Source: Flaveria trinervia
Taxonomy: Eukaryota > Streptophyta > Magnoliopsida > Asterales > Asteraceae
DNA length: 64,000 nucleotides
Assembly: GCA_025506515.1 (NCBI GenBank)
Contig: CM046451.1
Span: forward strand, 40,014,595 to 40,078,594
Direction of reading: 5' to 3'
In this document: positions 22,320-33,500 of the stretch, in pieces
Layout: the number at the start of each line of letters is the position of its first letter
Numbering within the stretch: the stretch's first letter is position 1
Program-made: the position numbers and the translations under genes
Notes under the pieces: model-generated
Seen by the model: the letters and a program-made list of their open reading frames with translations, nothing else
The model's database searches: none
What the model was told of the DNA's origin: nothing

Positions 22320-23230
22320 ATTCATGCGAATGAATCATGCGACTGGAGTCATTCGGTTGTTCTTAAGTACGACTGAGTTCATTTGGTTGACTGAGACATG
22401 CGATTGAGTTCAATCTGCCGACTGAGTCTTCGATTGGTTCAGTCGGCCGACTAAACTCATTCGGGTGGTTCATTCGGGCGAATGACCCAATCACAAGGTT
22501 CAATCGTGCGATTGGAGTTCATTCGAACGACCAGTCGCTTGCCCCACTGTTCGATCGCCTGTGGGTCGAATCTTGACCAATTTATGTCATTTAACAGTGT
22601 TTAATGGTCCATTAGACTCACCCACTTGTCACTAATAACCCATTAAACTTAATTTTAACATTTTGCTTAGTTAACGTAGGTGATTTGGTCATTTCATAGT
22701 TCGGTTCTTGATTCAATCGAGTGTCTCTTATGTAGGTTCTTTAATCTTCTGATTTTGGTAAGATTCAAGAGTAATGTACCTGTGAAATCGTCACTCGAAT
22801 GTAAGAAAATCAACAGCAATGTAAATCAGGATCTGTAGCAATTTTTGGCAGAGTAACGGAAGAATGCGATTTGGGTGCGATTTGGTGTGATGAGGAACAT
22901 GCGATCGACTGAGGCCCTTAAATACTGAACTTAAGTTCAATCGGCCGACTGGCCTCATTCGCTCAGTTCATTAGGGCGACTGAGTCTCAGTCGTACGATT
23001 GGCCTAGTCAATCGCATTCAGTCGGCCGACTGAGTCTCAGTCGGCCGACTTCCTCATTCGGTCTCTTTCATTCGCATCTTTAGTTGACCGACTGAGCCAA
23101 AGTCGGTAGACTGCTTCATTCTCCCACTTCTATTCGGTCGAATGGATCATTCTCATGCCCATTCGGCCGATTGGGAGCCATTCGCATAGTTGGTCCATAA
23201 CCATGATCCAATCGTGCGAATGGGTCACAC
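22320..23230. repeat. Dense cluster of co-varying palindromes
   Basis: Several dozen irregularly spaced units. Perfect 14-bp examples are CATTCGGGCGAATG apart from its centre (22471-22484), CAATCGTGCGATTG apart from its centre (22501-22514) and CAGTCGGCCGACTG (23019-23032). The arms differ between units but stay complementary within most units. Spacers are unrelated. Confidence 0.85.
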
Positions 23231-23949
23231 TTAGTGAGTTTACAGTCATTTTGAACATTTTACTTTTAAGACCCTTTTAACTTTTGACAATAACATTATA
23301 AGCTCTTAACCAAATCAGTCACCTCAGACGTGACTCTTTAAACATTGAAAAACATGTGGCCATCTCAGACATGACCCTTTTCGGTGAGTTAATTCCATTC
23401 TGATTTTCCTGATGGAGTCCGACAGACACACACACTAAAAGATTAAACTAGAAACTTAAACTAAATACACAAATAAAATTGTTTTTGGACTTTTGTGAGG
23501 GATAAAACCCTAAGATGGAAATCTACGGGATTTGATTCCGGAATCGAAAGCTTCAACTTAGATTGACCACACCTGGACCAATTCAATTTTGGAATCATAC
23601 AGGAACATCAAATCATTTGGGACTTGTTATCAAAATCTTTCGATGCTCAATTCTTGGTGTTCATCCCGAGTCATCAGCAGCTTTAGGGAATCATACTGGA
23701 ACTCTTAGATTACCACATTGATTTGAACTTTCAAGAATTGCAGCCACAATGATTGTCAATATGTTTGTCCACTTAAATCCATACACAGACTCTTGACTCA
23801 AACCGGTGATTGTTTTTGGTTTATTAATTCAACGAACATTTGTGGATCCCACACTTATATGGTAATCAACATCCCTCAGGAGCTTTTGAGCGGTCTACGG
23901 TATTGTTAAAAGAAGAGACTATTCTTAGAGCTTTCATAGAGAAACCAGT

Positions 23950-24060
23950 CCTCAGGTCAGTGCCATCGCACAACAAAGAGGCGGCAAACAACAATGATTC
24001 AAGAATATCTAGGTTATGCTTATCCTCAGGTCAGTGCCATCGCACAGCAGAGAGGCACAC
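23950..24060. repeat. Conserved direct-repeat pair in the gap of G
   Basis: Two copies of a unit of about 34 bp, TCCTCAGGTCAGTGCCATCG plus CACARCARAGAGGC, start at about 23950 and 24026. H has the same pair at about 45118 and 45190. The unit shows no coding frame shared between copies. Confidence 0.7.
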
Positions 24061-24843
24061 AACCTATCTCCTTGTTAGAGCAGCTTTTATTTTGCACCAA
24101 TGCACCAACAACATAGGTCATTAGCTTGATAGCATTTTTCTTTCATTTTTTTTCCGTGCTTTGCTCTATTATGGTCATCCGCACACATTTGTGGCGTTTA
24201 CATGCTCATTACCCCTTATTGGAATATTATTGATTGTGTTAACCAGTGATAAGATGGAAGCCCACAGTCAGTTGAACAACTTAATTTGATCTTGAGATTA
24301 CCAGTCCGGTCTAATCATCTATTGTGTTGAATCTACCGACATATCAATTGTGGTCTACCAACCTCTAGGTCTACTCTCATTGTGTTACCTTAGGAGTTAC
24401 CAGTTTTTCTACATCTTCCCTTTTATATTGCTTAGGCTACACAGACTTATACTTTCAAAATTTTTTTCAACTTTGCTAAATTAGGATTTTAAAGTCCCTC
24501 TTGACTTGTTCCTGTGTACTATCATATTCCAAAGGGTTTGAATCGGTATCACAGAAACAATCTACCTTGTATCAGCTTTCCACTCCTTCTCCCTCGGTTT
24601 CCTTTTCTTTTCTTTTTTTTTAATGTTGCTTGCTCACTTATTCTCCCCCTAAAATACTAAAATCAAACCTAGTTTAATTATTTTAGGATTTTAATAAAAC
24701 AGCAGAATAACATGAGTTTAATTTAAACAGACTAAAATAAACAAATAAAATAAAATAAAAAAGAAAAATTAACTAAACTACATCGGACTACACATGATCA
24801 TCATCTGGAATAACATCACTTCTCTTTTTAACGCTGTTGACCT

Positions 24844-25297
24844 CTAGCAGATATTGAAAACGGGTTTATCAAAGGCTTTAGTATAGAGGTCAGCGCGTTG
24901 AAAATCAGTATTAATTTTTACCACATCAATAAGTTCTTTTCGAAACAATCTCGTATGAAGTGATATTAATACCGATATGTTGGTCTTAGGATGTTGGACC
25001 GGATTTTTAGTTACTGCAATTGCAGCAGAGTTATCTACAAAAATAGGGTAGAATAGAACGTTAAACCATAATCCCGCATTTGCTGTTGAATCCAGATGAT
25101 TTGTGAACAGCAACTTGCAGAAGCAACATATTTGGCTTCACAGGTTGACAATGCAACCGATGTCTGCTTCTTACACTGCCAGGTAATTAATCTTCTCCAA
25201 AGAATTAACACCTTGCTGATGTAGACTTGTAGTTCATCTTGCAGCCTCCGTAGTCCGAGTCACTATACGCCGTGAGCTCATAATCATCATCATGAGG
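24844..25297 (-). pseudogene. Element G: RNase H domain, broken
   Basis: Continues the RT: YSDSDYGGCK at about 25240, then several stops. The block with the second catalytic Asp is changed: FVDNSAAIAVTKNPVQHPKT is seen in the frame 25113-24844, while the STAE-type Glu block (about 25150) lies in another frame. The end (NTDFQRADLYTKAFDKPVF) is recognisable. The same domain is better kept in H at 46016-46400. Confidence 0.8.
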
Positions 25298-26512
25298 TTA
25301 CCACAACCCAAGTGTGCGTGTACCCTTTAGATAGCGAAAAATCCTTTTGACCCCGATCAGATGATTGACCTTAGGTTTAGCCTGATATCTAGACCATAAA
25401 CATGTCGCATACATGATATCTGGTCTAGAGGCAGTGAGATACATGAGGGATCCACTCATTCCTCGGTACATCGTGGCATCCACCAGATATCCATTTTCAT
25501 CCGGAGCTATGTCGTGATTCGTAGCCAGTGGAGTACCAGCAGCAGATGCATTCTCCATGTCAAAATGATTGAGAATGTCTCTTACGTACTTGGTCTGATG
25601 TAGAAAGATCCCATTTGGTGTTTGATCCATCTGTAGCCCGAGAAAGAACTTCATCTCCACCATAGCACTCATCTCAAACTCTTTCTGCATAACTGCTTCA
25701 AATTCTTTGCATAACTCTTCGTTCTTTGAACCAAAAATTATGTCATCAACATAGATTTGTACGAGCAGTAGGTCGCCATCTTTTTCTTTAATGAACAGCG
25801 TGCAGTCAATGACTCCCCTGCGAAAGCCGTGTTTCACAAGATCAGTCGAGAGTTTCTCATACCAAGCTCTTGGAGCTTGATGAAACCCGTATAAAGCCTT
25901 GTCGAGCTTGTAGACTCTATCCCGATGATAAGGATCTTCAAATCCCTCGGGTTGACTGACATAAACTGTTTCTCTAATTTCCCCTGAAGAAATGCACTCT
26001 TCACATCTAATTGATAGACTTTAATCTTCATGTACGATGCATAGGCAAGGAAGATACGAATGGCTTCCATCCTTGCCACAGGTGCAAATACCTCATTGTA
26101 ATCAATTCCCTCGACTTGGCGAAAGCCCTGAACAACCAGTCGAGCCTAGTTCCTGATAATGACCCCTTGGTCATCTTTGTTGCATTTTAAAACCCATTTG
26201 GTGCCAATGACCTTAGCACCTTTAGGTCTATCAACCAGAGACCATACACCTAACTTCTTGAACTGAAGAAGTTCTTCTTGCATTGCACTCACCCATGCCT
26301 CATCATTTAGTGCTTCACTGACATATTTTCGCTCAACCTGTGAGACAAAACACGATAGGCACCATCATGGATATATCCTTTTCCATAACAGAGGCAGAGT
26401 CAGCTGAGTACAACTGATTTCGGGTTGAACTCCTGATCGAACACCCCCAATGACATTGTCTAAGGGATGATAAACATTTAGACGTGATCCTGGAGTAGTA
26501 GGAACAACTACC
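25298..26512 (-). pseudogene. Element G: reverse transcriptase
   Basis: A copia RT starting near 26320 (EALNDEAWVSAMQEELLQF) with a nonsense codon near 26145. It then reads ARMEAIRIFLAYASYMKIKV and YQLDVKSAFLQGKLEK, a frame break near 25930-25840, and the C-terminal half 25837-25298 with the intact catalytic box VQIYVDDIIFGSKNEEL and SGSLMYLTASRPDIMYATCL. The region 26512-26330 is the poorly conserved linker from integrase. Confidence 0.85.
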
Positions 26513-27937
26513 TCAGAGCCAAGATGATGAACATTGGTTCTTCATCTGAGGTAGTTGGAGTTTGAGGCTCTGACGTCGAAGGTGCACCACTGGTAGATGC
26601 TTGTGGACTTTCAGGAACTGAAACCTGTTCTCCTGACTGTTCTGGGTATTTTCTTCAGCTTCATTTTCAGAGGAGGTGTCACTGTCGTCGATTACTCCCC
26701 CTGAATGAGTAGATGATTCTCCCTGTGAGCTAGATGTTGGTGGATTCAAGCTATCATACATCATTCGTGTAGCTATTCGTCATCCGAGGGAGAGAGAGGA
26801 ATGTTGAAGGACTTGAAGAATCCATCATAGTCAAAGAAGTAGGCGGGTCCTTTGCCAGTAGGTGGTGTGGTGAATCGCTGAACATCAACATTACACCAAA
26901 CTTCTACTAGACCTATTGAGTTATTGTAAACTCGCTTGTTAGGTATGTTGTATCCTAGAAAGATTCCTACATCTGCCTTCTTGCCGAATTTACCCTCTTG
27001 TGTCTTCTTCAAAAGTGTGCACGGCGCCCCAAATGGTTCGAGATACTCCAAGTTCGGTTTGCGTCTTTGTAGTAGCTCGTAACATGTTTTTTCGTGGTGC
27101 TTGACTATCAGGACTCGATTCAGTGTATAACATGCATTTGCCACTGCCTCATTTCAGAATTGGATAGGCAGTTTCGAGTCTGCTAGCATAGTCCGTGCTT
27201 TCTCTATCAAGCTCCTGTTCTTTCTCTCAGCAATGCCATTCATCTGAGGTGTGTAAGCAGAAGTGAATTGATGCACAATCCCCTTTTCCTTGCAGTATTC
27301 CTCCATCCAGTGGTTCTTGAATTCCGTTCCGTTGTCTGAGCGTACTTGTCTAACTTTCAGCTTGTAGAGAGATTCCAGTGTGGTTACCAACTCCTTGAAT
27401 GATTCAAATGTTTCTGATTTGGATTTCAGAAACATTACCCAAGTGAACCTTGAGTAGTCATCGGTGACCACAAAACAGTACAAGTCCCCTGTAATGCTCT
27501 TTGTACTGACTGGACCGAACAGATCCATGTGTAGAAGTTCAAGAGGAAGTTCTATTAAATTAACTTTCTTTTCCTTTATGAGACTTCTTTGTCTGTTTAC
27601 CTTTCTTGCAAGCTATACAGAAATCAGGAAGCTGAAAGTTCTTGACATTTACACCTCTCACCAGATCCTTCTGAATCAAGTGATTCATCTTCCTTTGACT
27701 GATGTGTCCCATTCTCCTATGACAGGAGATGGAGTCTTTTTCAGTAGCTTTGGATAGAAAACACTGAACCTCATGATCCATTGTAGAAGCTGTTGACAGA
27801 TCCAAGACATACAGATCTTTATATCTTGAAGCAGTCATCAAAACTTGGTCCTCTGGGATCACGTAGTCTTTCTTCAGTACGTAACACCTCTTGTTGTCGA
27901 AGATGACATTAAATTCCTTATCATATTTGAGAAACAA
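26513..27937 (-). pseudogene. Element G: GAG-pre-integrase and integrase
   Basis: 27937-27560 holds the zinc segment (CHRRMGHISQRKMNHLIQKD ... CIACKKGKQTKKSH). 27528-27154 is a complete integrase core with VTDDYSRFTWVMFL, VRSDNGTEFKNH and NGIAERKNRSLIE, so the DDE triad is in place. 27144-26773 continues with the FGAPCTLLKK block, and 26764-26513 is a Ser-rich linker. Frame changes lie near 27545, 27150 and 26770. The predicted activity is strand transfer of the cDNA ends. Confidence 0.85.
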
Positions 27938-28178
27938 AGAGTAAGTTGTTTTGAAGTTGCTGGACGTAGTTCACCCTATCAAACTTAACTTTCTGATTTC
28001 CAACTTCTCCCCGAGCTGTGATATATCCTCCCTTGTTTCCAGCAAACGAAACATGCCCTCCTTTTATTTGTTTGAAATTTGATAAAAGAGCTATGTTTCC
28101 TGTCATGTGCCTGGATGCTCCGCCGTTTACTATCCACGTGTTAGTTTCAGCACTGTATTGAACAACCTGCACATACAA
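27921..28178 (-). pseudogene. Element G: protease with altered active site
   Basis: A retropepsin-type domain in its usual copia context, but the active-site block reads WIVNGGASRHMTGN where the family has Asp-Ser-Gly: the catalytic Asp is Asn and the Ser is Gly. The flanking blocks (VSFAGNKGGYITARGEV, FDRVNYVQQLQNNLLFVSQI) are normal. A catalytically dead protease would leave Gag-Pol uncleaved. Confidence 0.85.
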
Positions 28179-28187
28179 GGTAAAAGA

Positions 28188-29905
28188 TTAGTTTAGGTTA
28201 GGAACCCAAGCCTTTACTGGCTTGGGTTTCCCAGAGGCATCACACATCAGAAATTCAACCCATTGACCCTTAGAAGGTGAGGGTAGCTCAGGTTCCTTCT
28301 TGTCATCATTATCAGCCACAGAGGTTGACTTTTCTTTCCATAAGCCAGATTTGTGCAATGCCTGTTTGAGATAAATAGTCGACTCGCTAACGGATTGAAC
28401 TTTCTGTTCATTAGTTCTTCTAGGTGGAGTTAAAGAGCTCCTCTTAGAAGACTTAGGTTTTGAGTCCTGAAGTTCAATCTTCATCCTAGGTGTCTGATAA
28501 TAAGGACATTAGGAAGCAATGTGTCCACATTCTCCATAGTTGTAGCACGCCCTGCTATCAACTTTATGATTAAACTTTCTTTGTGGAGAGGTGTGTGACA
28601 CTCTAATAACATCACTCACTTTAGGTTTTGACTCTGGTTTTTTGAAGTGTTTACTGGTTTAACAAAATTAACTGATTTAACCTGTTTTACATCCTTTTCT
28701 TTTTGGTTAATTGGTCTTTGACTTGAAGTATGTGAAAGATTATCCTTAAAAGCCCTTTTTGGTTCTGATTTGACTTTGTTAGAACCTTACTTTAAGTTAA
28801 CCTTTTCAAATTTCTTTTCCAGATTAACACAAGGTAATTTACCCTTTGCCTTTGAAGTGGTCTCCTTTTGTTTGTTTCCAGTGTCAATAGATGAACATAA
28901 GGAATCTGGATCACTAACAAGAGGAGTAGACACTACATGATCCTTGATGGGATTACTACTTAAAGGTCTAGTTTTAGTGTTCATCAAAGTCGCAGGTGGT
29001 GGCGGAACCACTTTATAACCCAGTCCCTCCCCGTTGTTCCTTTCTTTCACTAAGTGTTGGACTATGTGCGACGAACTAGTCCAACTATGCAGTTTGTTTT
29101 AGTGAATTTACTTCTCTTCTAGAATTGCCTTTTGTTTCTTAGTGTCTTCTAGGGAGTTTAGATAATACCTAATGTCATTAGCTTGATTAAAGGCAACTAC
29201 TTCGGTTTCCCTAACCTGTTTAGTCAAAAGGTCTATCTTTTCTTTATAACTGAGCTCATTTTGTTTTAGTACCCTATTAGCCTCAGTGCATATATGCAAA
29301 TCTTTTATCAAGTTATAATTATGATCTAATAACCTAGCAAATTTAGCATCTATGCTTCCTAAAGGCATCACAATCAGAACAAGCATGATTATTAAACATT
29401 GTGTCAGTAGTACTTACCTGAGCAGATTCAGAAGCGTTGCCATCAATGCAGTATCAGATGATTCTGATTCTTTTGCTTCTGTCTTTTCTGTCTCTCACAT
29501 GGTAGTCTCCACTTTTGGCTTGTAACTGACCTCGGTTGCAGTTGCTTCTTCACTATGTGACATTGCTATCTCAACTGCTAGATCTCCTTCACTAGCGGAA
29601 TCACTATCAATATCTTCTACATTTGCAATGTTGATTCCCCTGGTGAGACAAACCTAAAGCTCCAATCCTGTCCTTCATCATCATGAGTAGTCAAGGCTTT
29701 TGAGTACTTGTTTGAGGAAGTAGAACTGGTAGTTTGCTTGTCTAGACGAGTGAAGGATGTGAACGGGTTCCCGTTCCCAGTCTTCTTTGGCTTCACACAT
29801 TCTCTCTTGAAGTGTCCCTTTTCACCACAGTAAAGCAGGTCACTTTACTCTTGTCGAAGCCAAAGGTGGTATCCTTAGTAGCAACCAAGTTCTGTCCAGT
29901 CTTTT
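28188..29905 (-). pseudogene. Element G: gag C-terminal half, two degraded zinc knuckles
   Basis: Two CCHC knuckles, about 1.2 kb apart, are both damaged. The first (about 29845-29805) lost one base between its first two Cys. The second (about 28550-28510) reads CYNYGECGH, with the second Cys replaced by Tyr and a stop after it. Between them is a Lys/Glu-rich helical stretch (29386-29108, coiled-coil-like), with broken frames elsewhere. Knuckles package the genomic RNA. The downstream segment 28484-28188 runs into the protease. Confidence 0.7.
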
Positions 29906-31014
29906 TCACAAAACTCTTCGCCCTCGGACAGCACTTGCTAAGGCCCACATTATGTCCATTCTCTCAAGCTCCATTTCGTCCACCTGCTCGTAGTCCTCGT
30001 CTGCCAGATGGCAGTTTCCAATCTTTCCAGCAACAAGTTCATCATAGGAATGGACCATTGCTGCTAATAGATCCATGTGCTCTCGAGCTACTTCCACAGT
30101 CACATTACCGAGGTTCTCGGTCTTCAGTCTAGTAGCATTTGCTTCAGATCCAATGTATTGGGTACAAGAAGACCCTAACATTTCTGAACCTGAAGAAGGT
30201 GCATATGTAGGACTCGATGAGCTAGAGACAAATGCAGTCTGGAGGGGTGCTCCAGATGTCTTAGCTTGAGGAGTGGCATTGTATAAAGCTGGATTTTGAT
30301 TGTACGTAGACTTCTGAGCTCTGTACTTCATTCTAAGTGATTCTTCTCGTAACTTAAGAATGAAGTCATTAATATCCAGTTTTGATAGCATTCCATTCTG
30401 TCTAAGATTAGACATGAATGAAACCCATTTCTCAGGCAATCCATCTGCAAAATTATTAACTTTCTCTTCCATGGTAGTAGCCACCCCATGTGTATGCAGT
30501 TCACTCATCAGATGGTAGAATCTATCTATAACATCGTCCAAACTCTCGTTTCCCATCGATGAGAAGTTGTCGAATTCCTTCTTTAACTCCTTAGCCTTGA
30601 TTGCCTTCAACGAGGCATTCCCGTCGTACCACTTCTCTAGCTCATCCCAAAGTTTCTTGGATTGCTTATTTTCTGAGTACTGGTGGAATATCTCTTTAGG
30701 GATATACTGTGTAATCAATGCATAGACCCTCTTCTCTGTATTATATTTGACTTTCTGCGCGTCTGTCATCCCTCCTAAGGTTAACTTTACTCCATCGGCT
30801 CCCACCGGTGTACTATATCCATTCTCGATGGCCTCCCATAGATTCGGATCCACTCCATTGAGGTAGATCTCAAAACGTTGTTTCCAGTGGGGAAACTCAT
30901 CTAACGTTAAAAGCTTTGTGGTTTATTATGATTACCCACCTCACTCTCAAGTAGCAGCAGGTTCTGGATCCTAGAGTCCTTCCCAGCAGTAAAGGCTGAC
31001 ATTTGATCTTCCAT
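29906..31014 (-). pseudogene. Element G: gag N-terminal half
   Basis: The start ATG at 31014-31012 (MEDQMSAFTAGKDSRIQNLL) is followed by a one-base frameshift near 30914. The long frame 30853-29906 then carries the UBN2 domain: PNLWEAIENGYSTPVG, KKLWDELEKWYDG, ELKKEFDNFSSMGNESLDDV, MEEKVNNFADGLPEKW. A Ser/Pro-rich tail and an Asp/Glu-rich segment follow. Only one frameshift separates the gag N-terminus from an open frame of about 350 codons. Confidence 0.85.
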
Positions 31015-31510
31015 TTTAAATAACTTTAAGTCTAATAAGCAATTTTCACTCGGCCGACTGAAGGGTGCGAATGGACTAGGCGTGCGTATGAACACTCAGT
31101 CGTGCGTATGAACTCTACGACTGGTTCAATCGTGCGGCTGAACTAAGTGATTAGCTCAGTCGTGCGAATGAATCTGATGCGTATGAACCGTGTGACCAAA
31201 CGTTTCAATCGTACGAATGGAGATACGACTATGTCCAATCGTGCGACTGAGCAATGCGAATGAGTCCAGTCGTGTGAATGGCTCACTCATGTGATTGAAG
31301 CTACTGTTATGTGAAAATTTCTAGGTTAAACGTGTTTAGCCTAAAAAATTCGAACTTTCGCAAGGTTGAATTGCCTAAGTCCTAGTAGAAGCCAAACTTT
31401 GATGAGCAGGGAACATCCAAGATCACTTTTGACACAAAAGATTGCGTTTTTAGTGCAAAAACACAAACTTTTTATCAATCTTGATTGAATCACACTTAAT
31501 CAAGAGCCAA
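31015..31510 (-). other. Element G leader with palindrome cluster
   Basis: Between primer site and gag. 31045-31300 holds about ten units of the CAGTCG/CATTCG/CAATCG type, many imperfect (CAATCGTGCGACTG near 31240). 31300-31510 is plain sequence. Confidence 0.75.
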
Positions 31511-31523
31511 TGCTCTGATACCA
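31511..31523 (-). promoter_or_regulatory. Element G primer-binding site
   Basis: Minus strand TGGTATCAGAGCA, a full initiator tRNA-Met match, two bases from the LTR. Confidence 0.9.
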
Positions 31524-31525
31524 CT

Positions 31526-32242
31526 TGTTAGGACCTGGTATTTGACCGAAATACCTAGAGATTAACGTGTAAACCAGATCAAATAGTGCGGAATCCTATT
31601 TGATTGGCGATCCAATCAGTGAGAACACACGAAGAATCAATCAAGAATTGAAACCAACGTTAGAAATCCATGGGAATCGATCTAATGTGTTCTATGAACT
31701 TGGAGAACGAATTGGGAGGTTTCTGGACGGCTAGGGTACGCCTGGAATCGTAATTGATCGAGAGTACTTCTTTTTCACGAATTGAGTTGTATTTATAGGT
31801 TGGTATTATTCAATCGTGCGACTGAATCATTAGTCTGGTTTAGTCGTGCGATTGAACCATGCGGTTGATTCATTAGTACGACTGAGTGTTCAGTCGTGCG
31901 ACTGAGCCAATCTTATGTTACAATCGTACGACTGATCCAGTCTCCTGGTTCAGTCGTGCGACTGAGTCAATCGTGTGAAGTTATTCATGCGTATGGTTCA
32001 TTCGCATGAGCCATTCGCATGAGAACTTTATTATGTTAAGTTTGAATGTATTGTGTATTAATTAATAAACATTATGTGTAATCATTCAAGCAATCACTAA
32101 CCTAATTAACCAATTCAATGTCGACACATTGATGAAACATTAAACATTATAACTAACAAACTATCAATATCATTTCATTAATCATACCAAACAAGATCTA
32201 TTTCATCACATATCATGATCTAGGGACATACATGTATCAACA
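31526..32242 (-). repeat. Element G 5' LTR (717 bp)
   Basis: Matches 18092-18796 throughout. The palindromes (31810-31975) and TATA box (about 31790-31797) are at the same places. It is longer by a 13-bp tandem copy (CCATTCGCATGAG). Confidence 0.9.
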
Positions 32243-32247
32243 TATAG
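32243..32247 (-). other. Right target-site duplication of G (TATAG)
   Basis: One mismatch to GATAG at 18087-18091. Confidence 0.75.
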
Positions 32248-32637
32248 CTTTAAAATAGAACATATCATTTAAAGAAACATGAATATCATTTTCAACAAAA
32301 GATAATACATAATCATAAAGTCTTAATTGGGATACAAAAATAATGTTCCTAGTCAAACTAGGAGCATACAAAACATTCTTCAAAATAACATCCAAGCCAC
32401 TTGGAAGTTTCAAGATGTAGTCCCCACGAGCTTCAACTTGGACTTTGGTTCCATTGCCCATGAAGAGGCTAACATCCCCTTGATTGAAGTCCCTACTTCT
32501 TTTGAACCCCTGCAACAAATTGCAAATATGAGTTCCACATCCGGTATCTAATACCCATGTGTTTGAAGATGTAACATTAAGATCAATATGAATCATGTAT
32601 ATTGTACCTGAGGTCTGCCCGGCATCCCTCTTGGCTT
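32248..32637 (-). pseudogene. Element F: protease, cut by G
   Basis: Follows the zinc knuckle in one frame. The active-site block NTWVLDTGCGTHICNLLQGF has the catalytic Asp intact (DTG), followed by LFMGNGTKVQVEARGDYILK and LKNVLYAPSLTRNIIFVSQL. The domain is nearly complete; the polyprotein is interrupted after LNDMFYFKA, where G begins, and continues at 18086. Confidence 0.9.
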
Positions 32638-33500
32638 TCAACTCTTGCAAATGGACAGGACAATTTCTTGCCCAATGTCCAATCTCCCCACACTTGAAGC
32701 ATGGGTCATTGGTAGCAACATTTTGCTTCTTCTCTTGTGGTTTGGGTGGCACCCTTGCCACCCCTTTCCCTTTTCCCCAGACGGGTCTCTTACCCTTGGC
32801 AACCTTTGCCTAGGGTGCGGGATGAGGCCTTTTCTTGTTCCCTCCTTCATTGATGGTGAGAACGGGTAAAACCCTTTTACCCATGGCCGCCTCGGCCGTT
32901 TTAGCATTGAGTGAAGCTCACCAATGCTTTTGTCCCAAGCATTCATGTTGTAGTTCAACACAAATGTCTCGAACTTCTTGGTAAGGCCATTGAGGATCAA
33001 ATCCGTGGCCAATTCCTTCGAGACGGGACAATTAACCCTCTCGAGGCGGCCAATATGACTTTTCATCTTAAGTACATAAAATGAAACAGATTGGTTGTCG
33101 TCCAGACGACATGCATGGAGTGCTCGAACCGTTTCGAAGTTCTCAACCCTTGCATGCTGTTGGAACGTTTCCTTCAGCTGAGTTATCATGTCATAAGCTC
33201 CGTGATGTTCATATCCTTTTGGAGATCCGGAGTCATGCTCGCCAGCATGAGACAAGACACTTGGACGGAGTCCTCAGTGTACTTTAGCCAATCGTTATAG
33301 GCCTCCTCATCATCCTCAGCAGGTTGATCGGGGATAGGGTCGTCTAAAATATATGATCGTCTTTCTTGCTTGAGAACGATTCTCAAGTTTCGATACCAAT
33401 CAATAAAGTTGTTATGATTTAGACGTTCCTTTTGGAGGATTGCTCGTAATGATTGGTTGGACGCGGATGAGTTATCGTGATTATCATTATTGGTGGCCAT
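32638..33500 (-). pseudogene. Element F: gag with zinc knuckle
   Basis: Starts at ATG 33500 (MATNNDNHDN). The first frame covers LRAILQKERLNHNNFIDWYR, RIVLKQERRSYILDDPIPDQ and VSCLMLASMTPDLQKDM, then shifts near 33200 into 33255-32638 (MITQLKETFQQHARVENFET, LERVNCPVSKELATDLILNG, LNYNMNAWDKSIGELH). After a further shift near 32890 it ends with the basic stretch and an intact CCHC knuckle, CFKCGEIGHWARNC (about 32700-32659). Confidence 0.9.

Larger units (their letters stand above)
22232..24843 (-). other. Element G pol-envelope gap
   Basis: Non-coding 2.6 kb. 22320-23230 is packed with CAGTCG/CATTCG/CAATCG palindromes; 23240-23900 is plain AT-rich DNA with blocks shared with H; 23930-24065 holds a direct-repeat module. 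24100-24843 is pyrimidine-rich on the plus strand, with block similarity to 45300-45850 of H. No gene is seen. Confidence 0.7.
18092..32242 (-). mobile_element. Element G: 14.2-kb Sirevirus-like copia retrotransposon
   Basis: Full length on the minus strand: 5' LTR 31526-32242, primer site, leader, gag, protease, integrase, RT, RNase H, a 2.6-kb gap, a long envelope-like ORF, polypurine tract and 3' LTR 18092-18796. The two LTRs differ by about a dozen substitutions and a 13-bp tandem duplication (only in the 5' copy, around 31998-32025), roughly 2%. It is the youngest element whose age can be read here, yet its genes are broken. Confidence 0.9.
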
